A stretch of 64,000 nt of DNA from an uncultured Rhodospirillales bacterium (GCA_903927615.1 CAIYNU010000063.1:1-64000); one strand, 5' to 3'; counted from the first letter of the stretch, positions 52,105 through 64,000 are shown. The notes: generated by a model not told the origin, from the sequence alone. Program-made: numbers and translations.

Positions 52105-53748
52105 TTAGGGGATCATCCAGGGTACGACATAGGCCTGGAGCATGGTGATGATGCCGATGAAGGTCACGAACACCAGGCTGTGCTTGAGGGTGAAGCGGAA
52201 CAGGTTGGATTCGTGGCCGACCAAGCCGACCGCGGCGCAGGCCACGGCGATGGACTGGGGCGAGATCATTTTGCCGGTGCCGCCGCCGGTGGTGTTGGCG
52301 GCGACCATCAGGATGTCGCTGACCCCGATCTGGTGGGCGGTGTTGGCCTGGAGCGCGCAGAACAGCGCGTTGGACGAGGTGTCGGACCCGGTCAGAAACA
52401 CCCCGATCCAGCCCAGCACCGGCGAGAAGAACGGGAAGGTATTGCCGGCGCCGGCGAGGAGCAGGGCCAGGGTGCTGGCCAGGCCCGAGGCATTGGCGAT
52501 GTAGGCGAAGGCCAGCACGGTGCCGATGGTGTAGATCGGGAACTTCAGCTCGTTGAGGGTCGCGCCCAGGGTCTTGAGACCCTCCGACGCCCGCAAGGAG
52601 AGGAAGATGATGGCGATAATGGCGGCGATCATGATGGCCGTGCCGGTGGCCGACAGCAGGTTAAGGGTATAGACCGCAGGCGCCGCCTTCATGGCCGAGA
52701 CGATCGGCGGCATCTTTTCGACCAGATTGTGCAGGTAGGGAATCTGCCAGTTGATGTTGGTAAAGGCCAGGTCGCCGCCGGTCGCGAACAGCGCCTTGAA
52801 GGGCTTCAGGCTCCAGATTGTGACCACGGCGGTCAGGATCAGGAACGGCGACCACGCCCGCAGCACCTGCCCGGTGGTGTACGTGTGGGCTTGCTTTTCT
52901 TCCTCGGTTTCGGTCTTGAAGCGGAAGATGGTCTTGGGCTTCCAGAATTTCAGGAAGACCGTGATGGAAAACAGGCTGAAGAGGGCGCCCGCGATGCCCG
53001 GCAACTCGGGGCCGACCAGATTGGAGGTGATGAAGACGCCGATCGCGAAGCTGGCACCGGCGACCACGATGGCCGGCCAGGTTTCCTTGATGCCCTTCCA
53101 GCCATCCATGACGCCGACCAGCCAGAACGGCACCAGCATGGCCAGCAGCGGCAACTGGCGGCCGGCCATGGCACCGATCTTGAACGTGTCTAGGCCGGAA
53201 ACCTGACCCGCGACGATGATCGGGATGCCGATCGCGCCATAGGCCACCGGGGCGGTGTTGGCGATCAGGCAGAGGCCGGCGGCGTAGAGCGGATTGAAGC
53301 CCAGGCCCACCAACAACGCGGCGGTGATCGCGACCGGGGCGCCGAAGCCGGCGGCACCTTCCAGGAAGGCGCCGAAGGAGAAGCCGATCATCAGCATCTG
53401 GAGGCGCTGATCGGCGGTGATCGAGACCACCGAGGCCCGGATGATCTCGAACTGGCCGGTCTTGACGGTGATCTTATACAGGAACACCGCGGCCAGGATA
53501 ATCCAGGCGATCGGCCACAGGCCGAAGAGAAAGCCCTGGAGGGTGGCCATCAGCGCCGACGCCAACGGCATCTGGTAGAAGAACACGGCGATGGCCAAGG
53601 CCAGCAGGACCGTGATGGTGCCGGCGATGTGCCCCTTCATGCGCAGCACGGCCAGACCGACGAAGAAGAAAATAATGGGAATGGCGGCGATCAGGGCCGA
53701 AAGGGTCAGATTGCCGAGCGGATCGTAGTTTTGTATCCAGGGCTGCAT
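52105..53748 (-). CDS. lldP: L-lactate permease
   Basis: The 547-residue inner-membrane lactate/glycolate:proton symporter of the LctP family has about 12-14 hydrophobic segments. Family landmarks are [56 protein letters not shown] and [19 protein letters not shown]. The N-terminus [20 protein letters not shown] is typical. It is the last gene of the lut-dld operon, 42 bp after the lactate dehydrogenase gene, and supplies the substrate for the preceding enzymes. Confidence 0.95.
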   Translation of the reverse strand: MQPWIQNYDPLGNLTLSALIAAIPIIFFFVGLAVLRMKGHIAGTITVLLALAIAVFFYQMPLASALMATLQGFLFGLWPIAWIILAAVFLYKITVKTGQFEIIRASVVSITADQRLQMLMIGFSFGAFLEGAAGFGAPVAITAALLVGLGFNPLYAAGLCLIANTAPVAYGAIGIPIIVAGQVSGLDTFKIGAMAGRQLPLLAMLVPFWLVGVMDGWKGIKETWPAIVVAGASFAIGVFITSNLVGPELPGIAGALFSLFSITVFLKFWKPKTIFRFKTETEEEKQAHTYTTGQVLRAWSPFLILTAVVTIWSLKPFKALFATGGDLAFTNINWQIPYLHNLVEKMPPIVSAMKAAPAVYTLNLLSATGTAIMIAAIIAIIFLSLRASEGLKTLGATLNELKFPIYTIGTVLAFAYIANASGLASTLALLLAGAGNTFPFFSPVLGWIGVFLTGSDTSSNALFCALQANTAHQIGVSDILMVAANTTGGGTGKMISPQSIAVACAAVGLVGHESNLFRFTLKHSLVFVTFIGIITMLQAYVVPWMIP

Positions 53749-53790
53749 GTTTCCTCCGGTATCTACGCGGTTATGGGCGGGTGGTCGCGT

Positions 53791-56639
<2,849 letters not shown>

Positions 56640-56643
<4 letters not shown>

Positions 56644-57314
56644 CCAATCACCATCACGATGAGTTCTTTGGGGCCATGGACGCCGTAGGCCAGCGTCTGT
56701 TCGATGTCGGCGGTCTTGGAGGGACCCGAGACCAGCACGGCGTTGGTCGGCATTCCGTCGGTCCAGCGTTCCGCCGTGATCACCGCGCTCAGGCTGTCGG
56801 CAACCGTCCCCCGGTCCACCACCACGGCGTGGATCGGCGGCAGCAGGCTCATCAGCCGGGGTTCCTCGGGAGTCGGCCACAGGACCAGGGTCCCGGTATG
56901 GGCGATGCCGCCCAGCGCGGCGGTCACCGCGGCATCGATCCGTTCCACCAGCATCGGCTTCACCTGTTCCACCGGACGGTCATAGGCGACCAGGGCCGGC
57001 GTCGGCGCCGGGGCGTCGGCCCAGGCCTCGGCCAGCCGGCGTCCGGTGGCGGTGTTCGGGGCGTACAGCACCGAACCGACGCCTTTGGCTGCGAGAATCG
57101 TCCGCAGGATTTCCGGCCAGTCTTCGGCCCCGGCCTCGTGGACCTCGGCCCGGGAGGCTTCGAGCATGGCGCGGAAGCGGGTGAGGCGGGCGTCGCCATG
57201 GACCGGCGGCGCCCACACCGGCCCGCCCGGCGCCGGATCGGCGGGCAAGGCGCGGGCGGGGGCCGCCCGCAGGCGGGACAGGATGCGCTCTCGGGCGGGC
57301 TGGGGCTCAGGCAT
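56640..57314 (-). CDS. lutC: lactate utilization protein C (LUD domain)
   Basis: The 224-residue LUD-domain (DUF162) protein is the C subunit of the LutABC L-lactate oxidation complex. The N-terminus ERILSRLRAAPARALPADPA is followed by the LUD core: ILRTILAAKGVGSVLYAPNT, AALGGIAHTGTLVLWPTPEE, and LVSGPSKTADIEQTLAYGVH with GPKELIVMVIG at the end. It overlaps lutB by 8 bp and dld by 4 bp. It lacks cysteine clusters and probably acts as a structural or assembly subunit. Confidence 0.93.
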
Positions 57315-58740
57315 CGGGATATCCCCTCTCTTTTGCCAACCGGTGCAGGCTTTTGGCCGCGAATTTGGGTTTGCTGCGAGTCCGGGTCCATCGGTCCAGC
57401 CCGGGCAGCCAGGCCGGGGCGAGATGGCCGAACCAACCCATCAGACGGGACCCGGCCCCATAGAGCCGGGGCGAGGTGAACATCAGGGTGGTCGCCCGCC
57501 AGATCAGGGTCTCCATCAGCGACCCGCCGGTGCCGCCCCCCTTGACCGCGGTCGAGGTCGGCGACACCGCTTCCTGGCGCAAGCGGACCAGGAGCTGGGG
57601 AATGGGGATCCCGACCGGACAGACCTCGGCGCAGGCGCCGCAGAGGGACGAGGCGTGGGGCTGCTCGCCGGCGCAGTCCAACCCCTCGATCTGGGGCGTC
57701 AGAATTTTCCCGATCGGGCCGGGATAGGTGAAGGTATAGGTGTGGCCGCCGACCCGGGTGTAGACCGGGCAATGATTCATGCAGGCGGCGCAACGGATGC
57801 AGCGCAGGGTGTCGCGCAATTCGGGATCGCAGTAGACCCGGGAGCGGCCGTTGTCCAGGAGCACCAGATGCACCGCGGTCGGCCCGTCCAGTTCGCCGGG
57901 CTGGCGCGGCTTGGTGATCATGTTGACGTAGGTGGTGATCGGCTGGCCGGTGGCCGACCGGGACAAGAGAGAGAGCAGGGGCGGCAGGTCGTCCAGGCGC
58001 TCCAGCACCTTTTCGATGCCGGTGACCGCGATATGGAGCGGCGGCAGGGTGGTCGATAGCCGGCCGTTGCCCTCGTTTTCGATCAGCACCAGGGTGCCGG
58101 TCTCGGCCACCGCGAAATTGACCCCCGAGATGCCGGCGTCGGCGCTGGCGAACGCGCCCCGCAACGCGCGCCGGGCGGCGGCGGTCAACTGGTCCACGTC
58201 CTCGGTATAGGGCTGGCCCGGAATGCGGTCGGCGAAGAGGGCCGCGACCTCGGCTTTGTTCTTGTGGATGCAGGGCATGACGATGTGGGAGGGCGCCTCG
58301 CCGGCGAGCTGGATGATGTATTCGCCCAGGTCCGATTCCATGGTCGCGATGCCGTGGGCGTTCAGGTGGGCGTTGAGGTGCATCTCCTCGCTGACCATGG
58401 ACTTGCCCTTGATCACCCGCCGGGCGCCGGCCGCCTGGAGAATGTCCAGGACGATGGCGTTGGCCTCCTGGGTGGTCTCGGCCCAATGGACCTGGATGCC
58501 GTTTTCGGCGCAGCGCCGCTCCAACTGTTCCAGAAGCTCGGGCAGGCGGGCCAGGGAGCCGGCGCGGGCAGCGATGCCGCGGGCGCGCAAGGCCGCCCAT
58601 TCCACGGGATCGGCGAACTGGGCCCCGCGCTTGGCCATCAGCCCGTCCATGGCCCGGCGGAAATTAGCGCGCAGCTTGGGGTCGTCGAGGGCGATCCGGG
58701 CCTTGCCGGTGAAGTCGGATTGGCGGGGTTCAGCACTCAT
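57307..58740 (-). CDS. lutB: lactate utilization iron-sulfur protein B
   Basis: The 477-residue LutB/LldF protein has an N-terminal LUD-like domain (VINGV-type segment MVSEEMHLNAHLNAHGIATM, then AGISGVNFAVAETGTLVLIE). Two [4Fe-4S] motifs follow: CIRCAACMNHCPVYTRVGGH and CGACAEVCPVGIPIPQLLV. The C-terminal tail is hydrophobic-basic (WLPGLDRWTRTRSKPKFAAK). It transfers electrons from L-lactate oxidation towards the membrane. It overlaps lutA by 11 bp and lutC by 8 bp. Confidence 0.95.
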   Translation of the reverse strand: MSAEPRQSDFTGKARIALDDPKLRANFRRAMDGLMAKRGAQFADPVEWAALRARGIAARAGSLARLPELLEQLERRCAENGIQVHWAETTQEANAIVLDILQAAGARRVIKGKSMVSEEMHLNAHLNAHGIATMESDLGEYIIQLAGEAPSHIVMPCIHKNKAEVAALFADRIPGQPYTEDVDQLTAAARRALRGAFASADAGISGVNFAVAETGTLVLIENEGNGRLSTTLPPLHIAVTGIEKVLERLDDLPPLLSLLSRSATGQPITTYVNMITKPRQPGELDGPTAVHLVLLDNGRSRVYCDPELRDTLRCIRCAACMNHCPVYTRVGGHTYTFTYPGPIGKILTPQIEGLDCAGEQPHASSLCGACAEVCPVGIPIPQLLVRLRQEAVSPTSTAVKGGGTGGSLMETLIWRATTLMFTSPRLYGAGSRLMGWFGHLAPAWLPGLDRWTRTRSKPKFAAKSLHRLAKERGYPDA

Positions 58741-59485
58741 GGCTGCGCTCCAGCAGGAATTCGGCGATGTGGCGGGCGCGCACCGGCGAGCCGGCCTTGT
58801 CCATGGCGCCCGCGATGTTCATCAGGCAGCCGCAATCGCCCGAGAGCAGTTCGTCGGCGCCGGCCGCGGTCACGTCGGCCACCTTGTCCCGGACCATGGC
58901 GCCCGAGATGTCGGGCTGCTTGACGGAAAAGGTGCCGCCGAAGCCGCAGCATTCGGCCGGGCGCTGGAGGTCGAGCAGGGTGACGTTGGCGAGGGCGCGC
59001 AGCAATTGGCGGGGCTCCTCATGGACGCCCATCTCGCGCCGACTGTGGCAGGAGGCGTGGAACGCCACCTTGACCGGCCGTCCATGGTCGGTGAGCCGCA
59101 TCCGGCAGACATGGACCAGGAACCACGTCAGCTCGTAGACCCGGGCCGAAAAGGCCCGCGCCTGGGCCTCATCGGGCTGGCCCACGAACAGCTCGGGATA
59201 ATGCTCGCGCATCATGCCGGCGCAACTCCCCGACGGCACCACGATGGGAATGGCCTTGGGAAAGCTCTTGATCTGCTGGCGCGCCACCGCCCGGGCCTCG
59301 TCGGGCCGGCCGTTGTTGCGGGCTGGCTGGCCGCAACAGCTCTGATCGGGTGGAAAGATCACCCGAATGCCCTGGCTCTTGAGCAGTTCCATACCGGCTA
59401 GCCCGGCCTCGGGAAAGAACAGGTCGACAAGGCACGTGCCAAAGAAATAGACGGCCTCGGGCCACTCAGGAACATCACGATTCAT
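58730..59485 (-). CDS. lutA: lactate utilization protein A (CCG-domain)
   Basis: The 251-residue LutA/LldE protein is built from two cysteine-rich CCG domains (FFGTCLVDLFFPEAGLAGME, SCCGQPARNNG; FHASCHSRREMG, ECCGFGGTFSVK), which bind Fe-S or related clusters. It is the first gene of the lactate operon. GGGAGGGGG lies just upstream of ATG 59485. It works with LutB and LutC to oxidise L-lactate to pyruvate. Its promoter lies in the divergent region shared with the GntR-family regulator, where an operator-like palindrome is present. Confidence 0.94.
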   Translation of the reverse strand: MNRDVPEWPEAVYFFGTCLVDLFFPEAGLAGMELLKSQGIRVIFPPDQSCCGQPARNNGRPDEARAVARQQIKSFPKAIPIVVPSGSCAGMMREHYPELFVGQPDEAQARAFSARVYELTWFLVHVCRMRLTDHGRPVKVAFHASCHSRREMGVHEEPRQLLRALANVTLLDLQRPAECCGFGGTFSVKQPDISGAMVRDKVADVTAAGADELLSGDCGCLMNIAGAMDKAGSPVRARHIAEFLLERSHEC

Positions 59486-59883
59486 TTCACCCCCTCCCGT
59501 CCGGCGACGGTCCCAAGACCGCGGCCGAAATCAGTCACCCATTGCTGCCGATGCCATCGACAGCGGACGCGTGAGAGGTGCAGCACCGGCCTTGACCCCA
59601 AGGCTCGGGCGCTCTGCGAAATGCTGTTCCTCCCACTGGCGGCGGTGCCTTGATCCTAGCCCCGCTCGTTCCAATTTGTTGGTAAAATCGTATGACCACA
59701 TTAAGCCATGGTCAACACCTTTCTTGCGCCGGGGGCTACAGCAAGGATACCCTGAGTGGCGAAACGATCGCCATGCCGGGTCACCGGGACGCCTCGCAGG
59801 GGGCAAAGCTCGGAGCGAGGCGACCTGAGGACGCAGGCACTGGGCAGCAGCCTGAACGCCGCATTTGGTTGGATGAGGATGCG
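59486..59883. promoter_or_regulatory. divergent control region lutA / GntR regulator
   Basis: About 400 bp contain no gene. The central feature is the palindrome at 59680-59698. AT-rich flanks (ccaatttgttggtaaaa, then accacattaag) are the likely promoter cores for both directions. Confidence 0.5.
59680..59698. promoter_or_regulatory. operator-like palindrome upstream of the lut operon and its regulator
   Basis: TGGTAAAATCGTATGACCA has TGGT/ACCA ends. It also contains TCGTATGACCA, which fits the FadR-subfamily GntR consensus TNGTNNNACNA. It differs at only three of 19 positions from the site at 60720-60738. Confidence 0.65.
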
Positions 59884-60705
59884 ATGAGCGAGCAGCTCAA
59901 AACGGCACGTATAGCCGAAACGATCGCGAAGCATTTGGAACAATTGATTTTCGAGGGCGCGCTGCATCCGGGCGAAAGGTTGTTGCCCGAGCGCGAACTG
60001 GCTCTAAAGCTCGACGTGTCGCGGCCGTCGCTGCGTGATGCCTTGGCGGGCATGGAACGGCGCGGCCTGATCGTCACCGACCGCCAGGGCTCCCGGGTGG
60101 CCGAATTCCTTCGGCCGCTGACCCAACCCCTGGAACTGCTGATCCAGAGCAATACCCAAGCTTCCTTCGATTATTTGGAATTTCGCGGGGTGATTGAGGC
60201 CGCGACCGCGGAAATGGCGTGTGCCCGCGCGACCGACCTGGACCGTGCCGCCATTCGCGATATTCTCGGGCGCATGGAGCAGGCCCACAGCCAGGACGAC
60301 TCGCGAGAGGAGGCGGATGCGGACGCCGAGTTGCACTTTGCGACCTATGAGGCTGCACACAATGTGGTGATTCTCCACATGATGCGGGCCTTTTCAGAAT
60401 TGCTTCGCCGCGACGTTTTTTACAATCGCGCACAACTTTATGCCCAGCCTAACGTGCGCGATACCCTACTTCAGCAGCATAAGGCGATTGGAGAAGCCAT
60501 CATCACGGGCGATGCCTTCGCCGCGCGCCGTGCTGCCGAGAGCCATATCGCCTTCACCCGCAAGACCATCTGGGAGATTCGTCAGGCCGATGCCCGGATG
60601 GCGGTCTCTCTGCGGCGGGTCGGTCGCCGTGATCTGTTGGCCCCAAACCGCGAATCCGGGTTATCCGTGTCCCACAAAGGCACCGGTGCCGAAGGTTCTA
60701 GTTGA
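59884..60705 (+). CDS. GntR-family transcriptional regulator, FadR subfamily (LldR/PdhR-like)
   Basis: The 273-residue regulator starts at ATG 59884 (GAGGAT upstream; the frame is open to 59692). The N-terminal winged helix has EGALHPGERLLPERELALKL and DVSRPSLRDALAGMERRGLI. The C-terminal FCD ligand domain has FRGVIEAATAEMACARATDL, AELHFATYEAAHNVVILHMM and QHKAIGEAIITGDAFAARRA, with the Asp/His residues that bind metal in this family. The tail after 245 is unusually long. Position opposite lutA indicates it senses lactate or a related acid and controls that operon. Confidence 0.9.
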   Translation: MSEQLKTARIAETIAKHLEQLIFEGALHPGERLLPERELALKLDVSRPSLRDALAGMERRGLIVTDRQGSRVAEFLRPLTQPLELLIQSNTQASFDYLEFRGVIEAATAEMACARATDLDRAAIRDILGRMEQAHSQDDSREEADADAELHFATYEAAHNVVILHMMRAFSELLRRDVFYNRAQLYAQPNVRDTLLQQHKAIGEAIITGDAFAARRAAESHIAFTRKTIWEIRQADARMAVSLRRVGRRDLLAPNRESGLSVSHKGTGAEGSS

Positions 60706-60731
60706 CAGCCGGGACCCCGTGGTAATATCTT
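60702..60731 (+). promoter_or_regulatory. promoter-like sequence before the transcarboxylase genes
   Basis: TTGACA at 60702-60707 is followed after 18 bp by TATCTT at 60726-60731, which lies inside the palindrome at 60719-60739. Repressor binding there would block this promoter. Confidence 0.45.
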
Positions 60732-60739
60732 ATTACCAC
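60719..60739. promoter_or_regulatory. second operator-like palindrome (copy of 59680-59698)
   Basis: GTGGTAATA and TATTACCAC are perfect 9-bp arms around TCT. The inner 19 bp, TGGTAATATCTTATTACCA, match the lut-side site at 16 of 19 positions. Confidence 0.65.
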
Positions 60740-61039
60740 AAAAAAACGGGAGGAGTCCGGCGGACCCCGGTCGGCCGGATCGGTTCAAAACAACGGTGCA
60801 GCGCCCCCTCGCCCCACGCCGGTGCAGCGTCACGCTTCACCGCAGAGAGAGGCTGCGGGCTAAACCGGACACAAGATGGGTGCGGCTCATGGCTCAATCA
60901 GGCCAGCGCAGTGTGTTCAATGCCGAATTCGGGCCGTCGCTGTGCGGCCTGTTCCAATCGGAGCGCGAGTCCGACTACAGTTTCGCGGGGTCCAACACCC
61001 GCAACGCTGCGGTCGTCATGCGTGACGGTGCCGGCATGT

Positions 61040-61346
61040 CGATGCCATCGGAGGCATCACCGCCACCATCGACAATGTCAGTGCCATGACCGGCGGCACG
61101 CCCCTTGCCGTAGGGACTCAAGCCGCTGCCACCGTCGACATCAACCTGGGTGTCCTGGCGACCTTGATCAGTGCCGGCGACCGAGGGCAGACCCCGCGCA
61201 TGGCGTCGCGGCAGGCCGGGTCCGTCCACCGACAGGGCGTCGCGCTGGCGAGCCAAGCCGAGCACCCCGGTCGTGACCTGGAAGAGGCGTTCGCGAGACT
61301 CGTTCGGTTTGTCCGCGCGACCGAAACAGTACAACAGCATGCCTGA
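61040..61346 (+). pseudogene. remnant of a methyl-accepting chemotaxis protein C-terminus
   Basis: One frame reads DAIGGITATIDNVSAMTGGT, then GTQAAATVDINLGVLATLIS, and later SQAEHPGRDLEEAFARLVRF. This is the shape of the final part of MCP signalling domains (AIxxIxATIxxVSxIxxxIAxAVEEQGAATxEI, then LSxQAExLRxEVxxFL), but with many substitutions and no signalling hairpin tip. It is a degraded fragment, probably not functional. Confidence 0.45.
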
Positions 61347-61384
61347 TCCTGGCTACCGCCGGGTCACTGACACGAGGATCGACT

Positions 61385-62911
61385 ATGGGACGGATAATCG
61401 AGATCACCGATGTGATTCTGAGAGATGCCCACCAAAGCCTGTTGGCGACGCGGATGGCCATGGAAGATATGGTGCCGGCCTGCGAAGACCTGGACAATGC
61501 CGGCTACTGGTCGCTGGAATGCTGGGGCGGGGCGACCTTCGATTCGTGCATCCGGTTCCTCAACGAGGATCCGTGGGAACGTCTGCGCCTGTTCCGTAAG
61601 CTTCTGCCCAAGACCCGCCTTCAGATGCTACTTCGCGGCCAGAATCTCCTTGGCTATCGGCATTATGAAGACGCCGTGGTTGAGCGGTTCGTCGACAAAG
61701 CCGCCGAAAATGGCATGGACGTTTTCCGAGTTTTCGATGCGCTGAACGATCTGCGCAATCTGAAAACTGCCGTCGCCGCGGTCCGCAAGACCGAAAAGCA
61801 CGCCCAGGGCACGATTTGCTACACGGTCAGCCCGGTTCACACCATCGCATCCTTCGTGGAGATGGCCCAGCGCCTGCGAGACCTTGGGGTTGACTCGATC
61901 TGCGTCAAGGACATGGCCGCGCTCCTGAAGCCGCAACCGGCCTTCGAACTCATTCGCGGCATCAAGGAAGCCTGTGGCGAAGAGATGCAGGTGCACCTCC
62001 ATACGCACGCCACAACCGGCGTGACCCTGGTGTCCCTGATGAAAGCGATAGAAGCAGGGTGCGACATTGTTGACTGCGCGATCAGTTCTCTGGCCCTCGG
62101 CTCGGGCCACAACCCGACTGAGGCGGTGGTTGAGATGCTCGAAGGAACCGGCTATGAGACGCGACTCGACAAAGAGCGACTGCTCAAGGTTAAGAACCAC
62201 TTTGCGCAGATACGCAACCGCTATCGCGAATTCATGAGCGATTTCACCGGCGTCGATACCGAAATCTTCAAGAGCCAAATCCCCGGGGGCATGATCTCGA
62301 ACATGGAGAACCAGCTCAAGGGTCAGGGCGCTGGAGACCGCCTTCAAGAGGTTCTGGTGGAAGTGCCCAAGGTCCGCACCGACTGCGGATATCCCCCCCT
62401 GGTAACGCCCTCGAGCCAGATCGTCGGAACCCAGGCCGTCTTCAACGTATTGATGGGTAAATATAAGGTTCTGACCGGCGAGTTCGCCGACCTGATGCTG
62501 GGCTATTACGGCGGCACCCTGGGGGAGAAGAATCCTGACGTCCTGGCGAGGGCTGAAGACCACGCCAAAAAACCGGTGATTACCGGGCGTCCAGCCGACC
62601 TGTTGTCTCCGGAATGGGAAACTCTGAAGACCGAAGCCCTCGCCTCTGGGGGCGCCGCCGGCAGCGACGAAGACACCCTGACCTATGCGATGTTTCCACA
62701 AGTCGCCGCAAAATTCTTCAAGTCTCGCCCCGAAGGACCGAAGAATCTCGGAAAAGACCCGGTTATGAAACCGCCTATGCTTCCGGTTCCGGCCAAGCCC
62801 GAGGAAAAGACCGCCGTCGAAGGGAAGGTGTTCAGACAGACCGCTCCCGTGACATATGCCGTTACGATCAACGGTAAGGAACACAAAGTGAGAGTTGCCC
62901 CTGGCGCTTGA
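61385..62911 (+). CDS. methylmalonyl-CoA carboxytransferase 5S-type subunit (pyruvate/oxaloacetate carboxyltransferase)
   Basis: The 508-residue TIM-barrel carboxyltransferase moves a carboxyl group between biotin and pyruvate/oxaloacetate. Metal and catalytic residues are visible: D14 in ILRDAHQSLLATRM, K175 in SICVKDMAAL (the carbamylated lysine), and H206 and H208 in HLHTHATTG. These correspond, with a constant offset of nine, to the ligands known in the Propionibacterium 5S subunit. The LLRGQNLLGYRHY segment is typical. No biotinyl Lys (AMKM) is present, so a separate biotin carrier is needed. OadA or PycB roles are alternatives. Confidence 0.9.
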   Translation: MGRIIEITDVILRDAHQSLLATRMAMEDMVPACEDLDNAGYWSLECWGGATFDSCIRFLNEDPWERLRLFRKLLPKTRLQMLLRGQNLLGYRHYEDAVVERFVDKAAENGMDVFRVFDALNDLRNLKTAVAAVRKTEKHAQGTICYTVSPVHTIASFVEMAQRLRDLGVDSICVKDMAALLKPQPAFELIRGIKEACGEEMQVHLHTHATTGVTLVSLMKAIEAGCDIVDCAISSLALGSGHNPTEAVVEMLEGTGYETRLDKERLLKVKNHFAQIRNRYREFMSDFTGVDTEIFKSQIPGGMISNMENQLKGQGAGDRLQEVLVEVPKVRTDCGYPPLVTPSSQIVGTQAVFNVLMGKYKVLTGEFADLMLGYYGGTLGEKNPDVLARAEDHAKKPVITGRPADLLSPEWETLKTEALASGGAAGSDEDTLTYAMFPQVAAKFFKSRPEGPKNLGKDPVMKPPMLPVPAKPEEKTAVEGKVFRQTAPVTYAVTINGKEHKVRVAPGA

Positions 62912-62977
62912 CGCCTCAGAAACCGGGCTCGTCAGAGGGCCTGATTTGCTGTGTTTGGACCCCGGAAGCGAGGAAAG

Positions 62978-64000
62978 ATGACGAAAGACGGATCGCATGC
63001 GCCCAAGACCATCGACGAGCGGCTTACGGAATTGCACGCCCGTCGCGCCCGGCTTGAACTCGGCGGCGGACAGGCTCAGATGGACAAGCAGCACGCTGCC
63101 GGTAAGCTGAGCGCCCGGGAACGCATTGGCCGTCTGGCCGATGCAGGCAGCTTCCAGGAGGTCGGTCTGTTTGCTCAGCACCAATGCACGGCGTTCGGAC
63201 TGGGCCACCGGGAACTGCCGGCGGACGGCGTGGTCACCGGTTGCGGCAAGGTCGACGGTCGGATCGTTCATCTCGCCAGCCAGGACTTCACGGTTTCGGG
63301 CGGTGCAGCCGGCGAGGTGCACAGTCTCAAGGTCGCCGAGATGCAGGAATTGTCCCTTAAGACCGGGTCACCTTTCATCTTCATCAATGATTCGGGCGGG
63401 GCGCGGGTTCAGGAAGGCATCGGGAGTCTCTCTGGCTATGGCAAGGTGTTCCACAATAATGTTAGGTTGTCCGGGTCTGTGCCGCAAATCTCGCTGATCT
63501 GTGGACCGTGCGCCGGTGGCGCAGCCTACAGCCCGGCGCTGACTGACTTCATCATCCAGACAAAACGCGCCCAGATGTTCATCACCGGTCCCCAGGTGAT
63601 TAAGCAGGTGACGGGTGAGGTCGTGACCGCCGAGGAGTTGGGCGGGCCGCACGCGCAAATGAACATATCAGGGGTGGTTCACCTAGTCGCCGATGATGAT
63701 GAGCATGCAATCTATCTTTGCCGGCGCCTACTGAGCTTCCTGCCATCCAACAATCTCGAAGACCCGCCCCGGCTACCCTTTGCCGAAACGATCGAGACGG
63801 ATCCCGATTTGAACCACCTGGTGCCGATCGACCTTAAACAGGGCTATGACGTACGCACTATTCTGTCCCGGATTATCGATTATCAGGACTTCCTGGAGAT
63901 CCAACCGGGTTTCGCATCTAACATTGTGGTTGGCTTCGCCCGCATAGCGGGGCGGTCGGCGGGGATCGTCGCAAACCAGCCCTGCGTTATGGCCGGCGCG
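62978..64000 (+). CDS. acyl-CoA carboxyltransferase 12S-type subunit (methylmalonyl-/propionyl-CoA), truncated by window end
   Basis: The first 341 residues of a carboxyl transferase of about 510 are visible. The start at ATG 62978 has AGGAAAG upstream. It opens with TIDERLTELHARRARLELGG, the usual PccB/MmdA N-terminus. The acyl-CoA oxyanion motif is SGGAAGEVHS with DSGGARVQEGIGSLSGYG, and CGPCAGGAAYSPALTDFIIQ lies at the crotonase-like core. KQVTGEVVTAEELGG follows. Together with the 5S gene 66 bp upstream it forms the two catalytic subunits of transcarboxylase, exchanging carboxyl groups between methylmalonyl-CoA and pyruvate through a biotin carrier encoded beyond the window. Confidence 0.92.
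   Translation, partial: MTKDGSHAPKTIDERLTELHARRARLELGGGQAQMDKQHAAGKLSARERIGRLADAGSFQEVGLFAQHQCTAFGLGHRELPADGVVTGCGKVDGRIVHLASQDFTVSGGAAGEVHSLKVAEMQELSLKTGSPFIFINDSGGARVQEGIGSLSGYGKVFHNNVRLSGSVPQISLICGPCAGGAAYSPALTDFIIQTKRAQMFITGPQVIKQVTGEVVTAEELGGPHAQMNISGVVHLVADDDEHAIYLCRRLLSFLPSNNLEDPPRLPFAETIETDPDLNHLVPIDLKQGYDVRTILSRIIDYQDFLEIQPGFASNIVVGFARIAGRSAGIVANQPCVMAGA

Larger units (their letters stand above)
60706..61384. other. gap before the transcarboxylase genes
   Basis: About 680 bp hold the operator palindrome and a promoter-like TTGACA, then a chemotaxis-receptor remnant listed separately. An ATG-led frame near 60890 (MAQSGQRSVFNAEFGPSLCG) is short and not recognised. Confidence 0.4.

Noticed and set aside
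51868-53193. 441-residue plus-strand frame over the lactate permease gene
   Set aside because: Asp/Gly/Glu-rich shadow frame; the permease on the minus strand is unmistakable.
61385-62911. Calling the 5S-like protein a sodium-pumping oxaloacetate decarboxylase alpha subunit
   Set aside because: No C-terminal biotinyl domain and no OadB/OadG neighbours are visible; the adjacent 12S gene fits transcarboxylase better.

Overview
The window is GC-rich chromosomal DNA whose gene content fits an alphaproteobacterium of the Rhodospirillales type. The supporting genes are a short prolyl-tRNA synthetase, a DUF4159/BatA membrane protein, PBP1A, an RHH_4-family ribbon-helix-helix protein and a 5S/12S transcarboxylase pair. 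No rRNA, CRISPR array, replication origin or intact insertion sequence is visible. One tRNA gene, tRNA-Glu(UUC), lies at 34708-34783.

Layout. 1-7.5 kb holds an Rpn-family fragment, small hypotheticals, a two-gene envelope-protein cluster whose first gene is frameshifted in a run of ten C, a DUF4145 protein and a BrnT/BrnA toxin-antitoxin pair. 7.7-17 kb is housekeeping: proS, an OmpA-family protein, an MlaC-like protein, glgA-glgC, a DUF599 protein, a RhlE-type helicase and a small membrane protein. 17-21.2 kb is a minus-strand operon of an RHH regulator, a dipeptide-type binding protein, two permeases and a tiny zinc-finger protein. 21.2-26.2 kb is accessory. Two paralogues of an unrecognised family each lie divergent from an RHH_4 gene, one full-length and one reduced to its last segment, and both divergent gaps carry the same 20-bp inverted repeat. 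Two tandem PAS-LuxR regulators follow. 26.4-34.5 kb holds a porin, prfB with its programmed frameshift, PBP1A, an AMIN/amidase_3 protein and purU.

34.7-37.2 kb, next to tRNA-Glu, is a scrap zone with gene remnants, an AT-rich methyltransferase and an IS66-type transposase tail. 37.3-45.3 kb carries a PhnD-like binding protein and two paralogous kinase plus REC/HD-GYP regulator pairs arranged head-on. 45.4-46.5 kb has a MauG/cytochrome c peroxidase-like protein whose second heme motif has lost its histidine, coupled to a cupredoxin. 46.7-52 kb looks lower in GC. It includes a GNAT protein and a small operon for a ba3-like heme-copper oxidase homologue. The CuA subunit of that operon is intact, but subunit I appears to lack the high-spin heme ligand and one CuB histidine.

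52.1-64 kb is a lactate and C3-metabolism block: a five-gene operon lutA-lutB-lutC-dld-lldP, a divergent GntR/FadR-type regulator, then transcarboxylase 5S and 12S genes, the last cut by the window end. A nearly identical 19-bp operator-like palindrome lies in the regulator/lut divergent region and again before the transcarboxylase genes. This suggests that one regulator couples lactate oxidation to pyruvate/oxaloacetate-propionyl-CoA exchange. The strongest leads are the degenerate oxidase, the duplicated RHH module and the shared lactate operator.
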